A DNA stretch of 64,000 nucleotides from Sulfitobacter sp. M39 (GCF_021735935.1 NZ_WMDZ01000001.1:744001-808000); one strand, 5' to 3'. Shown: positions 28,361-39,834, counted from the first letter of the stretch. Made by a program: numbers and translations. The notes: a model not told the origin generated them from the letters alone.

Positions 28361-29806
28361 ATGAAACGCACGCGGAATGTCAAAGTAGTTGCCACCTTGG
28401 GTCCGGCCTCGGACACGCACGAGACGATATCGGCACTGTTTCACGCGGGCGCGGATGTGTTCCGGTTGAACATGAGCCACGGCAGCCATGACGAAATCCG
28501 GATCAAGCACCAGATCATCCGCCAGATCGAAGAGGAAACGGGATCCACGATCGGTATTCTCGCGGATCTTCAGGGACCAAAGCTGCGTGTGGGTGTCTTT
28601 TCGGGGGACAGCGAATTGCTGGTCGAGGGCGCGTCGTTCCGGCTGGATCTGGACGAGGCAGAGGGCAACGCCCGCCGCGTGTGCCTGCCGCACCCCGAGA
28701 TTTTCCAGGCGCTTGAACCGGGCGCATCGCTGTTGGTCAATGACGGCAAGATCCGTCTGAAGGTCAAGGAATGCGGCCCCGATTTCGCTGAGTGCGAAGT
28801 GATGATCGGCGGCGTGATCTCTAACCGCAAGGGCGTGAACGTGCCGGATGTGGTGCTGCCGCTGGCCGCCCTGTCGGAAAAAGACCGCGCCGATCTGGAA
28901 TTCGTGTGCGAGCTGGGGGTCGACTGGCTGGCGTTGAGCTTTGTGCAGCGCCCCGAAGACGTGACCGAGGCGCGAGAACTGGCCAAGGGCCGTGCCGCAT
29001 TGCTCAGCAAGATCGAAAAGCCGTCGGCGGTGGACCGGTTCGAGGACATCCTAGCGGTGAGCGACGGTATCATGGTCGCGCGCGGTGATCTTGGGGTTGA
29101 GCTGCCAGTGCAGAACGTACCGCCGATCCAGAAACGACTGGTGCGCAAATGCCGTGCGGCGGCAAAGCCGGTGATCGTAGCGACGCAGATGCTGGAATCG
29201 ATGATCGAAAGCCCGATCCCCACCCGGGCCGAGGTATCGGATGTCGCGACCGCCATTTATGAAGGGGCCGATGCGGTGATGTTGTCAGCGGAATCCGCGG
29301 CTGGTGCCTATCCGGTCGAGGCGGTGCGCACGATGGATAACGTGGCCACCGAGGTAGAGCAGGACCCGACCTACACCCAGATTATCGAATCGTCGCGCAA
29401 GGTTGACCGCATGACCGTGGCGGACGGTATCGTTGCCGCCGCACGCGAGATTGCGGAAACCGCGAACATCAAGGCAATCTGCTGCTTTACCCAAAGCGGG
29501 ACCACGGCGCTGTTGACTGCGCGCGAACGTCCTCGGGTGCCGATCATCGCGTTGACGCCCCTGGTCAAGACCGCGCGCCGTCTGGCGCTCACCTGGGGCG
29601 TCAATTGCGTTCAGACCGGCACGCTGGAACGCTTCAAGATGGCCGTGGTCAGCGCCGCACGCGTTGCCCGTGACGAAGGCTATGCCGGGCCGGAAGATAT
29701 GATCGTCGTCACCGCAGGCGTGCCTTTCAACGTCGAGGGCAGCACAAATATCCTGCGCGTCGCGCCCTGCGACGAACGATTGATTTTTAATACCGATCCG
29801 GAATAA
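28361..29806 (+). CDS. pyk: Pyruvate kinase
   Basis: 481 aa starting MKRTRNVKVVATLGPASDTH; an ATG at 28340 is an alternative. It converts phosphoenolpyruvate plus ADP to pyruvate plus ATP. Landmarks: NMSHGSHDE near the N-terminus, catalytic LLSKIEKPSAVDRF, metal site MVARGDLGVELP, and TRAEVSDVATAIYEGADAVM. The usual MLSGETA is MLSAESA here, as in other alphaproteobacterial forms I recall. The allosteric C-terminal domain is complete. Tandem operator-like sites lie upstream. Confidence 0.96.
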   Translation: MKRTRNVKVVATLGPASDTHETISALFHAGADVFRLNMSHGSHDEIRIKHQIIRQIEEETGSTIGILADLQGPKLRVGVFSGDSELLVEGASFRLDLDEAEGNARRVCLPHPEIFQALEPGASLLVNDGKIRLKVKECGPDFAECEVMIGGVISNRKGVNVPDVVLPLAALSEKDRADLEFVCELGVDWLALSFVQRPEDVTEARELAKGRAALLSKIEKPSAVDRFEDILAVSDGIMVARGDLGVELPVQNVPPIQKRLVRKCRAAAKPVIVATQMLESMIESPIPTRAEVSDVATAIYEGADAVMLSAESAAGAYPVEAVRTMDNVATEVEQDPTYTQIIESSRKVDRMTVADGIVAAAREIAETANIKAICCFTQSGTTALLTARERPRVPIIALTPLVKTARRLALTWGVNCVQTGTLERFKMAVVSAARVARDEGYAGPEDMIVVTAGVPFNVEGSTNILRVAPCDERLIFNTDPE

Positions 29807-29850
29807 CCTCTGGTCAGGTAATAAGAATATATCGAGCAAGGGCAGGAATA

Positions 29851-30078
29851 ATGGATACTGATCTGATTTTGGTGATTGGTCTTGCCCTTGCTGTGCTTTC
29901 TATCCCCTCTGTCGTGTCGGCCTTCTCTGATGGCCGTGCGCCGCGCGCGTCGGCCTTGACGGTGCTGATCGCGGGCGGGATGATCGTCTATGCCATCAAC
30001 ACCCATCCGGGCGGCTACGCGTTGGAAGACGTGCCAGACGCTGTTTTGCATGTGATTGCGCGCTACAAGTTCTGGTAA
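29851..30078 (+). CDS. Small membrane protein of unknown function
   Basis: 75 aa with two hydrophobic stretches ([20 protein letters not shown] and [17 protein letters not shown]) and a C-terminal amphipathic [16 protein letters not shown]. An AGGAAT-like ribosome site precedes it and it lies 44 bp after pyk, probably in the same transcript. I do not recognise the family, though its position after pyk seems typical of roseobacters. Confidence 0.75.
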   Translation: MDTDLILVIGLALAVLSIPSVVSAFSDGRAPRASALTVLIAGGMIVYAINTHPGGYALEDVPDAVLHVIARYKFW

Positions 30079-30209
30079 GCGCAGGCGTTTCGCGCTTTTG
30101 CCCTTGCTTTGGGCCCCTGTCCCTCCTATACGCCAGCTTCGTTCCGCGCGTCCGGCCTTCGTGGCATGCCGAGTCGCGCACTTACCGAACTCAAGTTAAG
30201 GAGACGGAA

Positions 30210-30410
30210 ATGCCCAAGATGAAGACGAAATCGAGCGCCAAGAAGCGCTTTAAGATCTCGGCGACCGGCAAGGTCATCGGCGGTCAGGCTGGCAAACAGC
30301 ATGGTATGATCAAACGGACGAAAAAATTCATCCGTGACGCGCGTGGGACAACAGCTTTGTCTGCACCCGACGCCAAGATCATCAAGGGCTTCATGCCCTA
30401 CGACCGCTAA
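30210..30410 (+). CDS. rpmI: 50S ribosomal protein L35
   Basis: 66 aa, starting [20 protein letters not shown], the universal L35 N-terminus. Strong GGAG ribosome site. Forms an operon with rplT, 15 bp downstream. infC, often upstream, is not here. Confidence 0.98.
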   Translation: MPKMKTKSSAKKRFKISATGKVIGGQAGKQHGMIKRTKKFIRDARGTTALSAPDAKIIKGFMPYDR

Positions 30411-30425
30411 GATAGGAGAGCCGAT

Positions 30426-30791
30426 ATGTCCCGTACAAAAGGTGGTGTCGTTACCCACGCCCGTCACAAAAAGGTAATCAAAGCAGCCAAAGGTTACTAT
30501 GGCCGCCGCAAGAACACCTTTAAGGTCGCCCGTCAGGCGGTCGACAAAGCCAACCAATACGCCACGCGCGACCGTAAGAACCGCAAGCGGAACTTCCGCG
30601 CATTGTGGATCCAGCGGATCAACGCCGCTGTGCGCAGCCACGACGAAGCACTGACATACAGCCGCTTCATCAACGGCCTGTCCCTGGCTGGTATCGAAGT
30701 GGACCGGAAGGTTCTGTCCGACCTGGCCGTCAACGAACCCGAAGCATTCGGTGCCATCGTGAAGCAAGCACAAGACGCACTGGCCGCGTAA
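30426..30791 (+). CDS. rplT: 50S ribosomal protein L20
   Basis: 121 aa: the basic N-terminal extension ([20 protein letters not shown]) threads into 23S rRNA during assembly, and the globular C-terminus is standard. It has an AGGAGAG ribosome site and is followed by a strong terminator. Confidence 0.98.
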   Translation: MSRTKGGVVTHARHKKVIKAAKGYYGRRKNTFKVARQAVDKANQYATRDRKNRKRNFRALWIQRINAAVRSHDEALTYSRFINGLSLAGIEVDRKVLSDLAVNEPEAFGAIVKQAQDALAA

Positions 30792-30818
30792 GCGCCCTTT
30801 GCCGATCCAAAGTTTTAG

Positions 30819-30849
30819 AACGCCGCCCTGACATCGGGGCGGCGTTTTT
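30819..30849 (+). terminator. Rho-independent terminator of rpmI-rplT
   Basis: A 10-bp stem AACGCCGCCC/GGGCGGCGTT with an 8-nt loop and a TTTTT run; 27 bp after the rplT stop. It also faces the convergent MFS gene end. Confidence 0.92.
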
Positions 30850-30863
30850 CGTTTGTGCGGTGA

Positions 30864-32117
30864 TCAGCTGGGGTCTTGTTGCGGCAGCGGTTTTTGAAAC
30901 ACCACCACAGCGGCCCCTGTCAGCAGGATCGCAGCGGCAGCCAGCAGGCTGGACCCGATATTGCCCGTCAGGTCGCCCAAGGCACCGGCGGCGAAGGGGC
31001 CTGCGGTCTGCGCGATGGCAAAGACCACGGTGAACAGGCTCATCGCAGCGGCCCAGCTTTCGGCAGGCAGGTTCTGGCGGATAAAGCTGGTGATCGCGCC
31101 GGGGGCCATGAAGACGCAAAGTCCGAAAACCACGGCTGAAATCACCACGGCCCCACCCGCGGGCAGGACGAGCGGCAGCGCCGACCCAACTGCGATGCCG
31201 GTCAGGATCATCGCCAAGGGCTTGCCCGAAGCATGTCGCGCCAGCACCCCGCGCCACACGAAGGGCGAGGCGATCAGCGCCACCCCCATGATGATCCACA
31301 CCGCCGAGATCAGCAGCGCCGGTGCCTGTTGATCCGTCATCCACGCAGACAGGAACGTCAGATAGACGATATAGCCCATGGCAAAACCGACGTAACCTGC
31401 AAGCTCTCTCCAGATCAGGCGCAGCTTGATGCCGCCGGCCGCCGTGTTGCGTTGCGCAGGCACCGACAAACGCGCCGCGGCCCATAGGGACAGGGGCAGG
31501 CAGGCCACGCTGATCGCGCCGATGATATACCAGCCATAGCGCCATGATCCGGTGCCCCAGAGCTCTATCATCAGGGGCAGGGACGCGCCTGCCAGCATGA
31601 TCCCGATACCGCCGCCCGCGCCGAACAGGATCGCGATTGCCAGGGCATTGCGGCGCGCGTCGCCCGGAAACAGCCGCGCGGTCAGCACCCCTGCGGTGGA
31701 AAAGGACATCGCCCCGAACACCCCCGCCGCGATCCGCCAGAAGGTCTGCCAGCCCATCGTCGCCTCGTACCCCGTCGCCAACAGCGTCAGCGTCGTGGTC
31801 ACCATGCCGAACCCGAACAACCGCGCAGGCGCGATGCGCCCGATCAGCAGCAGCGTCAGCACTGCGCCGATGATATAGCCGATTGCATTCGCCGTGTTCA
31901 GCCAGCCCGCCTGCGCATAGGTCCAGTCCAGCTCGGTCTTCATCGCGGGCAGGATCAGCCCGTAGGCAAAGCGCGCGAACCCGTTGGTGACCGTCACCCC
32001 CAGCGTCAGGCCAAGCAGCGCCAGCCAGGGCCGTGTGACAGGTCGGGGCAGGGACGGGTTGCCGTCGGGTTGTAAAATCTCTGCCACGCGCGGCACCCCC
32101 TTGATGGTTTGCGCCAC
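30864..32117 (-). CDS. MFS transporter (YbfB/YjiJ family)
   Basis: A 417-aa permease with about 12 hydrophobic segments in two bundles. The first transmembrane helix region, [20 protein letters not shown], is the hallmark of the YbfB/YjiJ family. Substrates of this family are mostly unknown and it may be an exporter. It is divergent from pheS (108 bp between starts) and convergent with rplT. Confidence 0.88.
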   Translation of the reverse strand: MAQTIKGVPRVAEILQPDGNPSLPRPVTRPWLALLGLTLGVTVTNGFARFAYGLILPAMKTELDWTYAQAGWLNTANAIGYIIGAVLTLLLIGRIAPARLFGFGMVTTTLTLLATGYEATMGWQTFWRIAAGVFGAMSFSTAGVLTARLFPGDARRNALAIAILFGAGGGIGIMLAGASLPLMIELWGTGSWRYGWYIIGAISVACLPLSLWAAARLSVPAQRNTAAGGIKLRLIWRELAGYVGFAMGYIVYLTFLSAWMTDQQAPALLISAVWIIMGVALIASPFVWRGVLARHASGKPLAMILTGIAVGSALPLVLPAGGAVVISAVVFGLCVFMAPGAITSFIRQNLPAESWAAAMSLFTVVFAIAQTAGPFAAGALGDLTGNIGSSLLAAAAILLTGAAVVVFQKPLPQQDPS

Positions 32118-32225
32118 TATGTGCCCGCGGTTTCAGCATCACAAGCCCCGCTTCAAATGGCCCTGCCGCTTGTATTCGGGCCCAATTCTGCTAGCACCAG
32201 CCCGAGCAAAAGACATGAGGCCGAT

Positions 32226-33299
<1,074 letters not shown>

Positions 33300-33364
33300 T
33301 TGATCGTCGCGGTGTCCGTCGTAGGGCACCGCGCCGCTTGTCCGGCAAATAAGGGCAGGGCCCG

Positions 33365-33646
33365 ATGAAAATATTTCGCAATGAACGTCGGGACCAATCC
33401 GAGGCGCACCGCAGGCTTTATGCGCGGTTCGAGCTGGCCCATACGGTTGTCGATTTCATGGCCGCGTTTTGCTTTATCGTCGGGTCGATTATGTTCTTTA
33501 GCGACGCTTGGCTTACGCCGGGCACATGGATGTTTCTGATCGGGTCGCTGCTGTTTGCTGCCAAACCAACCCTGCGTCTGATCCGCGAGATCAAGCTTTA
33601 TCGCATGGGCGATGTGGACGATCTCGCGCATCGGCTTGAGGATTAG
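33365..33646 (+). CDS. YrhK-family membrane protein
   Basis: 93 aa with two hydrophobic segments (about 27-46 and 51-70) of the YrhK domain type (FCFIVGSIMFF, TWMFLIGSLLFAAKPTLRLIRE). The family has no known function. It lies 65 bp after pheS and 8 bp before the esterase gene, so all four genes to pheT may be cotranscribed. Confidence 0.85.
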   Translation: MKIFRNERRDQSEAHRRLYARFELAHTVVDFMAAFCFIVGSIMFFSDAWLTPGTWMFLIGSLLFAAKPTLRLIREIKLYRMGDVDDLAHRLED

Positions 33647-33654
33647 AGAAACCT

Positions 33655-34500
33655 GTGAGCCTAGCTGCCTTTCTCCACGCGCTGACCGCGCGGCCAAAAG
33701 CACTTGTACAGGCCGCGATGCTGGCCTGCGCCGTGTCCGCTTCCCCCGCCGCCGCCCAAACCCTCCCGCCCTGCGGCGGGGATACCGTCTGCAAAATTGG
33801 TGACCGCAGCTACAACATCCTGATGCCCGACGATTGGGATGGCGTGACGCCTCTACCTGTCATGATGCATTTCCACGCTTTCCTGCGGCGCGGGCGTACC
33901 GTGATCAACCATCCGCGCATCGGGTCTGAAACAAAGCCGCGTGGTGTGATGCTGGTGGCCCCGTCGGCGCAGCATCGGGCGTGGCGGTTCTGGCAGGATG
34001 ACCCTGCGGATATCGCCTTTGCTGATGCGGTGCTCGCGGATGTGGCGAAACGCTATCCGGTGGATCAAAGCCAGATCTATATCTCGGGGTTCAGCTTTGG
34101 CGCGGCGATGGCGTGGCGCTATGCCTGCGCGCGCGGCGACCGGATCGCGGGGCTGATGACCATGTCGGGCACGATCAAACAGGCCAGTACCTGCGCCAAC
34201 CCGCCGCGTCAGGTCCGCCATGTGCATGGGCTCAACGACCTGTGGATGAGCCTGCCGCGCGGGCCCGAACATGACACCACCAATGTCGTCGCCCTCTGGC
34301 GCAAGGCGTTCCGCTGCGGCAAGGGCCGGCTGGACGGTGCGCTGACCATCGCCCCTGGGGTAGAGTTCGCGCATTTCGCTTGGGACAATTGCGCCGGCGA
34401 CCGCAGCGTGACGCTGGACATCCACACCGGCGGACATTTCATCCCGACCGGATGGCTTGGCTACCAGCTGGACGGGTTGATGCCCAAAACACCGGGCTAG
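33655..34500 (+). CDS. Secreted alpha/beta-hydrolase, polyhydroxybutyrate-depolymerase/LpqC-like
   Basis: A 281-aa protein from a GTG start. Residues 1-35 form a signal peptide (ending PAAAQ). Nucleophile Ser147 in GFSFG, and His in TGGHFIPTGWLG near the C-terminus; several Cys (C40, C46 and others) could form disulfides in the periplasm. LpqC/PHB-depolymerase esterases cut short hydroxyalkanoate or feruloyl esters. The true substrate is unknown. It sits unexpectedly between pheS and pheT. Confidence 0.82.
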   Translation: MSLAAFLHALTARPKALVQAAMLACAVSASPAAAQTLPPCGGDTVCKIGDRSYNILMPDDWDGVTPLPVMMHFHAFLRRGRTVINHPRIGSETKPRGVMLVAPSAQHRAWRFWQDDPADIAFADAVLADVAKRYPVDQSQIYISGFSFGAAMAWRYACARGDRIAGLMTMSGTIKQASTCANPPRQVRHVHGLNDLWMSLPRGPEHDTTNVVALWRKAFRCGKGRLDGALTIAPGVEFAHFAWDNCAGDRSVTLDIHTGGHFIPTGWLGYQLDGLMPKTPG

Positions 34501-34583
34501 GCGCAAAACGCGGCCGCACCGCATTGAAACCGCGCCGATTAAACGCTACGCCCTAGCGCAAGCATTGCATGAGGATCACCGCC

Positions 34584-36983
34584 ATGAAATTCACACTGTC
34601 CTGGCTGAAGGAACATCTCGACACCACCGCGTCGATCGATGAAATCACCTATGCGCTGACCGATCTGGGGCTCGAGGTCGAAGGCGTCGAAGACCGTGGC
34701 GCGAAGCTGGCGGATTTTACGCTGGGCTATGTGCAATCGGCAGAAAAGCACCCCGACGCGGATCGTTTGCAGATCTGTCAGGTGGATACCGACGAAGGCG
34801 TCCAGCAGATCATCTGCGGTGCGCCGAACGCGCGTCAGGGCATCACCGTGGTTGTGGCAAAGCCGGGCGTCTATGTGCCGGGCATCGATACCACCATCGG
34901 CGTTGGCAAGATCCGTGGCGTCGAAAGCTTTGGCATGATGGCGTCAGAGCGCGAGCTTGAGCTGTCCGAAGAACATGACGGTATCATTGAACTGCCCTCG
35001 GGCAACGTCGGCGACCGTTTCATCGACTGGCTGGCGGAAAACGACCCCGCCAAGGTCGACCCCGTGATCGAGATCGCGATCACCCCCAACCGACCCGATG
35101 CCTTGGGTGTGCGCGGGATCGCGCGTGATCTGGCTGCCCGTGGTCTGGGCACGCTGAAACAGCGCGATGTGCCCGCGGTCGAGGGGCAGTTTCCGTGCCC
35201 GATCTCTGTTTCGATCGACGAAGACACGCTGGACCAATGTCCGGTTTTCTACGGTCGTGTGATCCGCGGCGTCAAAAACGGCCCGTCGCCGGCATGGTTG
35301 CAGGACAAGCTGCGCGCTATTGGCCTGCGCCCGATCTCGTTCCTCGTCGATGTGACGAACTTCTTCACCTATGACCGCAACCGTCCTTTGCACGTGTTCG
35401 ACGCGGATAAGGTCGCGGGCAACAGCCTGCGCATCCACCGCGCCAAGGGTGGCGAGACCCTGATGGGGCTGGACGACAAGGAATATACCTTCAGCGAAGG
35501 CATGACCCTGATTTCGGACGATGAAAAGGTCGAAAGCATCGCGGGTGTGATGGGCGGCGCGGAAAGCGGCTGTTCCATGGACACGGTGAATGTCTTTGTC
35601 GAAGCGGCCTATTTCGATCCGGTGCGCACCGCCTACACGGGCCGCGGGCTCAAGATCAACTCGGACGCGCGCTATCGCTTTGAACGGGGGATCGACCCCG
35701 AATGGACGCCCTATGCCATCGAACATGCGACCCAGATGATCCTGGACATCGCCGGCGGCGAGGCGTCCGAGGTTGTCGTCGCGGGCAAGGTGCCGGACTA
35801 TTCCCGCGCCTACAAGCTGGACGCCGCCCGCGTGCAATCGTTGGTGGGGATGACCATCTCGGAAAGCGAGCAGCGCAAGACGCTGACAGCGCTTGGCTTC
35901 CGTCTGGAAGGCGACATGGCGCATGTCCCAAGCTGGCGCCCCGATGTGCAAGGCGAAGCCGATCTGGTCGAGGAAGTCGCGCGGATTGCGTCACTCACCA
36001 AGCTTGAAGGGCGCCCCTTGCCGCGCCTGACGACCGGCGTGCCCAAACCCGTCCTGTCGCCGATGCAGCGCCGCGAGTCCATCGCGCGCCGCGCCTGCGC
36101 CGCCTTGGGCTACAACGAATGTGTATCCTACAGCTTTATCGATCAGGCGTCTGCCGCGCTGTTTGGTGGTGGCACCGATGACACCCGTCTGGAAAACCCG
36201 ATCAGCAACGACATGAGCCACATGCGCCCCTCGCTGCTGCCTGCCTTGCTGCAGGCCGCGGCCCGCAATCAGGCGCGGGGCTTCCCTGACATGGCGCTGT
36301 TCGAGGTCGGCCCCGTCTTCACCGGTGGCGAGCCCGGTGATCAGCATCTGCAGATCAGCGGTCTGCTGACCGGCAGCACCGGTCCCAAAGATGTGCATGG
36401 CGCATCGCGTCCGGTCGATGTGTTCGACGTCAAAGCGGATATCGAGGCAGTCCTGTCCGCGATCGGTGCCCCCGCAAAGGTGCAGATCAACCGCAATGGC
36501 GCTGACTGGTTCCACCCCGGGCGTCACGGGCAGATCTGCCTTGGCCCGAAAAAAGTGCTTGGCGTCTTTGGTGAAATTCACCCGCGGGTTCTGGCGGCAC
36601 TGGATGTGAAAGGGCCCGCGATGGGCTTCACCATCTGGCCAGCCGAGGTGCCCTTGCCGCGCAAGTCCGGTTCCACACGTCCCGCGCTGAACACCAGCGC
36701 GCTGCAAGCGGTGGAACGTGACTTTGCGTTTGTGGTGGATGCCGATGTTGACGCGCTGACCTTGGTCAATGCAGCGATGGGGGCGGATAAGGCCCTGATC
36801 GACGATGTGCGCGTCTTTGACGAATTCATCGGCGGTGCCTTGGGCGAGGGGAAAAAATCGCTCGCCCTCACGGTACGGATGCAGCCAAGCGACAAGACAC
36901 TGAAAGACGCGGATATCGAGGCGGTTGGCGCCAAGGTCATCGACAAGGTGACCAAAGCCAGCGGCGGCGTGCTGCGCGGCTAA
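34584..36983 (+). CDS. pheT: Phenylalanine--tRNA ligase subunit beta
   Basis: 799 aa; start MKFTLSWLKEHLDTTAS with TGAGGA eight bases upstream. Domains in order: EMAP-like tRNA-binding domain (about 40-150), B3/B4 editing domain (about 205-385), B5 domain, catalytic-like core, and the C-terminal ferredoxin-fold anticodon-binding domain (about 705-798). Forms the alpha2beta2 enzyme with PheS and hydrolyses Tyr-tRNA(Phe). Confidence 0.97.
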   Translation: MKFTLSWLKEHLDTTASIDEITYALTDLGLEVEGVEDRGAKLADFTLGYVQSAEKHPDADRLQICQVDTDEGVQQIICGAPNARQGITVVVAKPGVYVPGIDTTIGVGKIRGVESFGMMASERELELSEEHDGIIELPSGNVGDRFIDWLAENDPAKVDPVIEIAITPNRPDALGVRGIARDLAARGLGTLKQRDVPAVEGQFPCPISVSIDEDTLDQCPVFYGRVIRGVKNGPSPAWLQDKLRAIGLRPISFLVDVTNFFTYDRNRPLHVFDADKVAGNSLRIHRAKGGETLMGLDDKEYTFSEGMTLISDDEKVESIAGVMGGAESGCSMDTVNVFVEAAYFDPVRTAYTGRGLKINSDARYRFERGIDPEWTPYAIEHATQMILDIAGGEASEVVVAGKVPDYSRAYKLDAARVQSLVGMTISESEQRKTLTALGFRLEGDMAHVPSWRPDVQGEADLVEEVARIASLTKLEGRPLPRLTTGVPKPVLSPMQRRESIARRACAALGYNECVSYSFIDQASAALFGGGTDDTRLENPISNDMSHMRPSLLPALLQAAARNQARGFPDMALFEVGPVFTGGEPGDQHLQISGLLTGSTGPKDVHGASRPVDVFDVKADIEAVLSAIGAPAKVQINRNGADWFHPGRHGQICLGPKKVLGVFGEIHPRVLAALDVKGPAMGFTIWPAEVPLPRKSGSTRPALNTSALQAVERDFAFVVDADVDALTLVNAAMGADKALIDDVRVFDEFIGGALGEGKKSLALTVRMQPSDKTLKDADIEAVGAKVIDKVTKASGGVLRG

Positions 36984-36999
36984 AGCGAACGGAGGCGGT

Positions 37000-37449
37000 A
37001 TGACACTGCATGTATATCTGTCGGGTGAAATCCACACCGACTGGCGCGATCAGATCATCGATGGCGCGGCAGGGTTGGATGTTGTGTTCACCGGCCCTGT
37101 CACCGACCACGCGGCCAGCGACGACTGCGGTGTGGCGATTCTAGGGGCCGAGGAAAACAAGTTCTGGCACGACCGCAAGGGCGCACAGCTGAACGCGATC
37201 CGCACCCGCAAGGGCATCGAAGAGGCGGATGTCGTCGTCGTGCGTTTTGGCGAAAAGTACAAACAGTGGAACGCGGCCTTTGATGCGGGCTATGCGGCGG
37301 CTCTGGGTAAATCGCTGGTAATCCTGCATGGGGCCGACCACGCGCACGCGCTGAAAGAGGTCGACGCAGCAGCTTTGGCTGTCGCCCAAGAGCCCGCGCA
37401 GGTCGTGCAAATCCTGCGCTATGTGCTGACGGGCACCCTGCCAGAGTAA
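37000..37449 (+). CDS. YtoQ-family protein
   Basis: 149 aa, MTLHVYLSGEIHTDWRDQII. The conserved SGEIH and LGAEENKFWHDRKGAQLNAI motifs are characteristic. Predicted alpha/beta nucleotide-deoxyribosyltransferase-like fold; function unknown. 16 bp after pheT. Confidence 0.88.
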   Translation: MTLHVYLSGEIHTDWRDQIIDGAAGLDVVFTGPVTDHAASDDCGVAILGAEENKFWHDRKGAQLNAIRTRKGIEEADVVVVRFGEKYKQWNAAFDAGYAAALGKSLVILHGADHAHALKEVDAAALAVAQEPAQVVQILRYVLTGTLPE

Positions 37450-37608
37450 GCAAGCTTTGCACCGGATTGCGCGGTTTTCGCCTCTGTAAGGGGGAAAACC
37501 GTGCTTATCCGACAAAAATCCATCGTTATTTGGAAAACTTGTGCTAACGCATGCGCAGTATGTCGTGCGACGTAGCAGACACGGCTTTCAATCATACGAG
37601 GGACAGAC

Positions 37609-38040
37609 ATGATTCAAGAATTCAAGGATTTCATTGCCAAGGGCAATGTTATGGACCTGGCAGTCGGTATCATTATCGGCGCGGCGTTTACGGCTATTGT
37701 GACCTCGCTGGTCAGCGATCTGATCAACCCTGTGATCGGTCTGGTCCTTGGCGGCGTTGATTTCACCAGCATGTATGTAGTGTTGTCCGGCGATGTGCCT
37801 GCGGGTACCGGTCTGGACGCGGCGCGCGAAACCGGCGCGGCGATCTTTGCCTATGGCGCGTTCATCACGGCCTGCATCAACTTCCTGATCATCGCTTTTG
37901 TGGTGTTCATGCTGGTAAAATCCGTCAACCGGCTGAAATCGCTGGCCGAACGCCCCGATGATGTCGCCCCCGAAGTGGCAACCGGCCCCAGCCAGTTGGA
38001 CGTGCTGCTGCAAATTCGCGACGAGCTTGCCAAGAAGTAA
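37609..38040 (+). CDS. mscL: Large-conductance mechanosensitive channel
   Basis: 143 aa. N-terminal amphipathic helix ([13 protein letters not shown]), TM1 with [20 protein letters not shown], periplasmic loop, TM2 ([20 protein letters not shown]) and a charged C-terminal helix. It opens under membrane tension to release osmolytes on hypo-osmotic shock, useful for a marine organism. GAGGGA ribosome site; followed by a bidirectional terminator. Confidence 0.96.
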   Translation: MIQEFKDFIAKGNVMDLAVGIIIGAAFTAIVTSLVSDLINPVIGLVLGGVDFTSMYVVLSGDVPAGTGLDAARETGAAIFAYGAFITACINFLIIAFVVFMLVKSVNRLKSLAERPDDVAPEVATGPSQLDVLLQIRDELAKK

Positions 38041-38061
38041 GCGTTTCAACGGCGTGAAACG

Positions 38062-38092
38062 AAAAGGCCCGCAGGTTCACTGCGGGCCTTTT
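38062..38092. terminator. Bidirectional terminator between mscL and ald
   Basis: A 13-bp stem AAAAGGCCCGCAG/CTGCGGGCCTTTT with a 5-nt loop; A and T tracts on either side let it serve both convergent genes. Confidence 0.9.
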
Positions 38093-38112
38093 GCGTGGTG
38101 AGTAGGGGGTGG

Positions 38113-39231
38113 TTAACCGGCGATGGCCTGATCGGCGGTGATCGCCTCCATCCCGAGCGCTTCGGCCACGGCGGCGTAGGTCAGTTGACCTGCGTGCACG
38201 TTCAGACCTGCCTTGAGGTGGGGATCGTCGGCGCAGGCTTGCTTCCAGCCTTTATCCGCCAGTGCCAGCATGAACGGCATCGTGGCGTTGCCAAGCGCGA
38301 TGGTCGATGTCCGCGCCACGGCACCGGGCATGTTGGCAACGCAGTAGTGCATAATGCCGTCCACTTCGTATACGGGGTCTTGGTGGGTGGTCGCTTTCGA
38401 GGTTTCAAAGCAGCCACCTTGGTCAATCGCTACGTCCACCAGCGCCGCGCCGGGCTTGAGCTCGGACAGTTGCGCGCGGCTGATCAGCTTGGGGGCGGCG
38501 GCACCGGGGATCAGGACGGCACCGATGATCATATCGGCCTCGCGCGCCAGTTCGATCGTATTGCCCGCCGAGGCGTAAGAAGTGTTGAATACGCCACCAT
38601 AGATGTCGTCCAGATAGCGCAAACGGGGCAGGGACCGGTCAAGCACGGTGACATCCGCACCCATACCAGCGGCAATCCGTGCGGCGTGTGTGCCGACAAC
38701 ACCGCCGCCGATGACGACCACGCGCGCCGGACCAACGCCGGGAACGCCGCCCATCAGCACGCCGCGCCCACCGTTGGCTTTTTGCAGCGTCCATGCGCCC
38801 ACCTGCGGGGCCAGACGACCGGCGACTTCGGACATTGGCGCAAGCAGTGGCAAGCCGCCATTGCGGTCGGTGACGGTTTCATAGGCGATACAAGTCGCAC
38901 CGGAGGCCAGAAGATCCTTGGTCTGTTCGGGGTCGGGGGCGAGGTGCAGATACGTGAACAGGATCTGTCCTTCGCGCAGCATCTTGCGTTCAACCGCCTG
39001 GGGTTCCTTGACCTTGACGATCATGTCGGCGCTGTCGAAGACCTCTTGCGCGGTGGCAAGGATCGTCGCGCCTGCGTCGGTATAGGCGGCGTCATCAAAA
39101 CCAGCGCCGATGCCGGCACCTGCTTCGATAACAACCTCATGTCCCTTGTTCACCGCCTCGTAAGCGGCATTCGGGGTCATGCCGACGCGGAATTCCTGTG
39201 GCTTGATTTCTTTGGGGCAACCGATTTTCAT
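38113..39231 (-). CDS. ald: Alanine dehydrogenase
   Basis: 372 aa. It catalyses reversible NAD-dependent deamination of L-alanine to pyruvate and ammonia. Landmarks: MKIGCPKEIKPQEFRVGMTP, catalytic Lys in MIVKVKEPQ, His in TYLHLAP, and the NAD-binding VVIGGGVVGTHAARIAAGMGA. The Lrp-family regulator is divergent across a 141-bp intergenic region, the usual alanine-responsive layout. Alanine released by Tpa-type transamination would feed it. Confidence 0.97.
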   Translation of the reverse strand: MKIGCPKEIKPQEFRVGMTPNAAYEAVNKGHEVVIEAGAGIGAGFDDAAYTDAGATILATAQEVFDSADMIVKVKEPQAVERKMLREGQILFTYLHLAPDPEQTKDLLASGATCIAYETVTDRNGGLPLLAPMSEVAGRLAPQVGAWTLQKANGGRGVLMGGVPGVGPARVVVIGGGVVGTHAARIAAGMGADVTVLDRSLPRLRYLDDIYGGVFNTSYASAGNTIELAREADMIIGAVLIPGAAAPKLISRAQLSELKPGAALVDVAIDQGGCFETSKATTHQDPVYEVDGIMHYCVANMPGAVARTSTIALGNATMPFMLALADKGWKQACADDPHLKAGLNVHAGQLTYAAVAEALGMEAITADQAIAG

Positions 39232-39372
39232 GAGCTCATCCTATTGAGGGTGCATTTGAATTACGGTACGCCCCTCGATACGCAATTGGGCACGGATTAT
39301 GGGCCGTTATCCCCCTTGCTCTTCGAATACTCTGCTGCATATTGGTCATTTCACGCGAAAGTATTGCGCCAC

Positions 39373-39834
39373 ATGAGTCTAGACGACATCGATCGCCGCA
39401 TCCTTACTGCCCTTCAACGCAATGGGCGGATGTCGAACTCTGACCTATCTGAAAAGGTACATCTGTCGCCGTCGGCCTGTCATCGGCGCGTGCAGCGGCT
39501 GGAGGCCGAAGGGTATATCCGTGATTACGTCGCCCTGCTGAACCCGCGCAAGATGGGCGTCCCCACGACGGTGTTTGTCGAGATCACCCTACAAGGCCAA
39601 GCGGACGAGGTGCTGGACGCCTTTGAAAAAGCGGTCGCGCGTATTCCCGATGTGCTGGAATGTCACCTGATGGCGGGGGCCGCGGATTACCTGCTTAAGG
39701 TCGTGGCCGAAAATACCGAGGATTTCGCCCGCATCCATCGCCAGCATCTGGCGCGGTTGCCCGGTGTGGGGCAGATGCAATCCAGCTTTGCGCTGCGCAC
39801 GGTGTGCAACACCACAGCGCTGCCAGTCGGTTAA
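39373..39834 (+). CDS. Lrp/AsnC-family regulator, probable ald regulator
   Basis: 153 aa starting MSLDDIDRRILTALQRNGRM. HTH at about 5-60 (NSDLSEKVHLSPSACHRRVQRL) and a C-terminal RAM/AsnC ligand domain. The conserved divergent arrangement with ald supports a role as alanine-responsive activator (AldR-like). The frame stays open far upstream over ald, but this extension is antisense noise. Its stop overlaps the stop of the TrhA gene by 4 bp. Confidence 0.93.
   Translation: MSLDDIDRRILTALQRNGRMSNSDLSEKVHLSPSACHRRVQRLEAEGYIRDYVALLNPRKMGVPTTVFVEITLQGQADEVLDAFEKAVARIPDVLECHLMAGAADYLLKVVAENTEDFARIHRQHLARLPGVGQMQSSFALRTVCNTTALPVG

Noticed and set aside
38095..39372. Long N-terminal extension of the Lrp-family regulator
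   Set aside because: It covers ald on the other strand and the divergent promoter; the conserved regulator begins at 39373.
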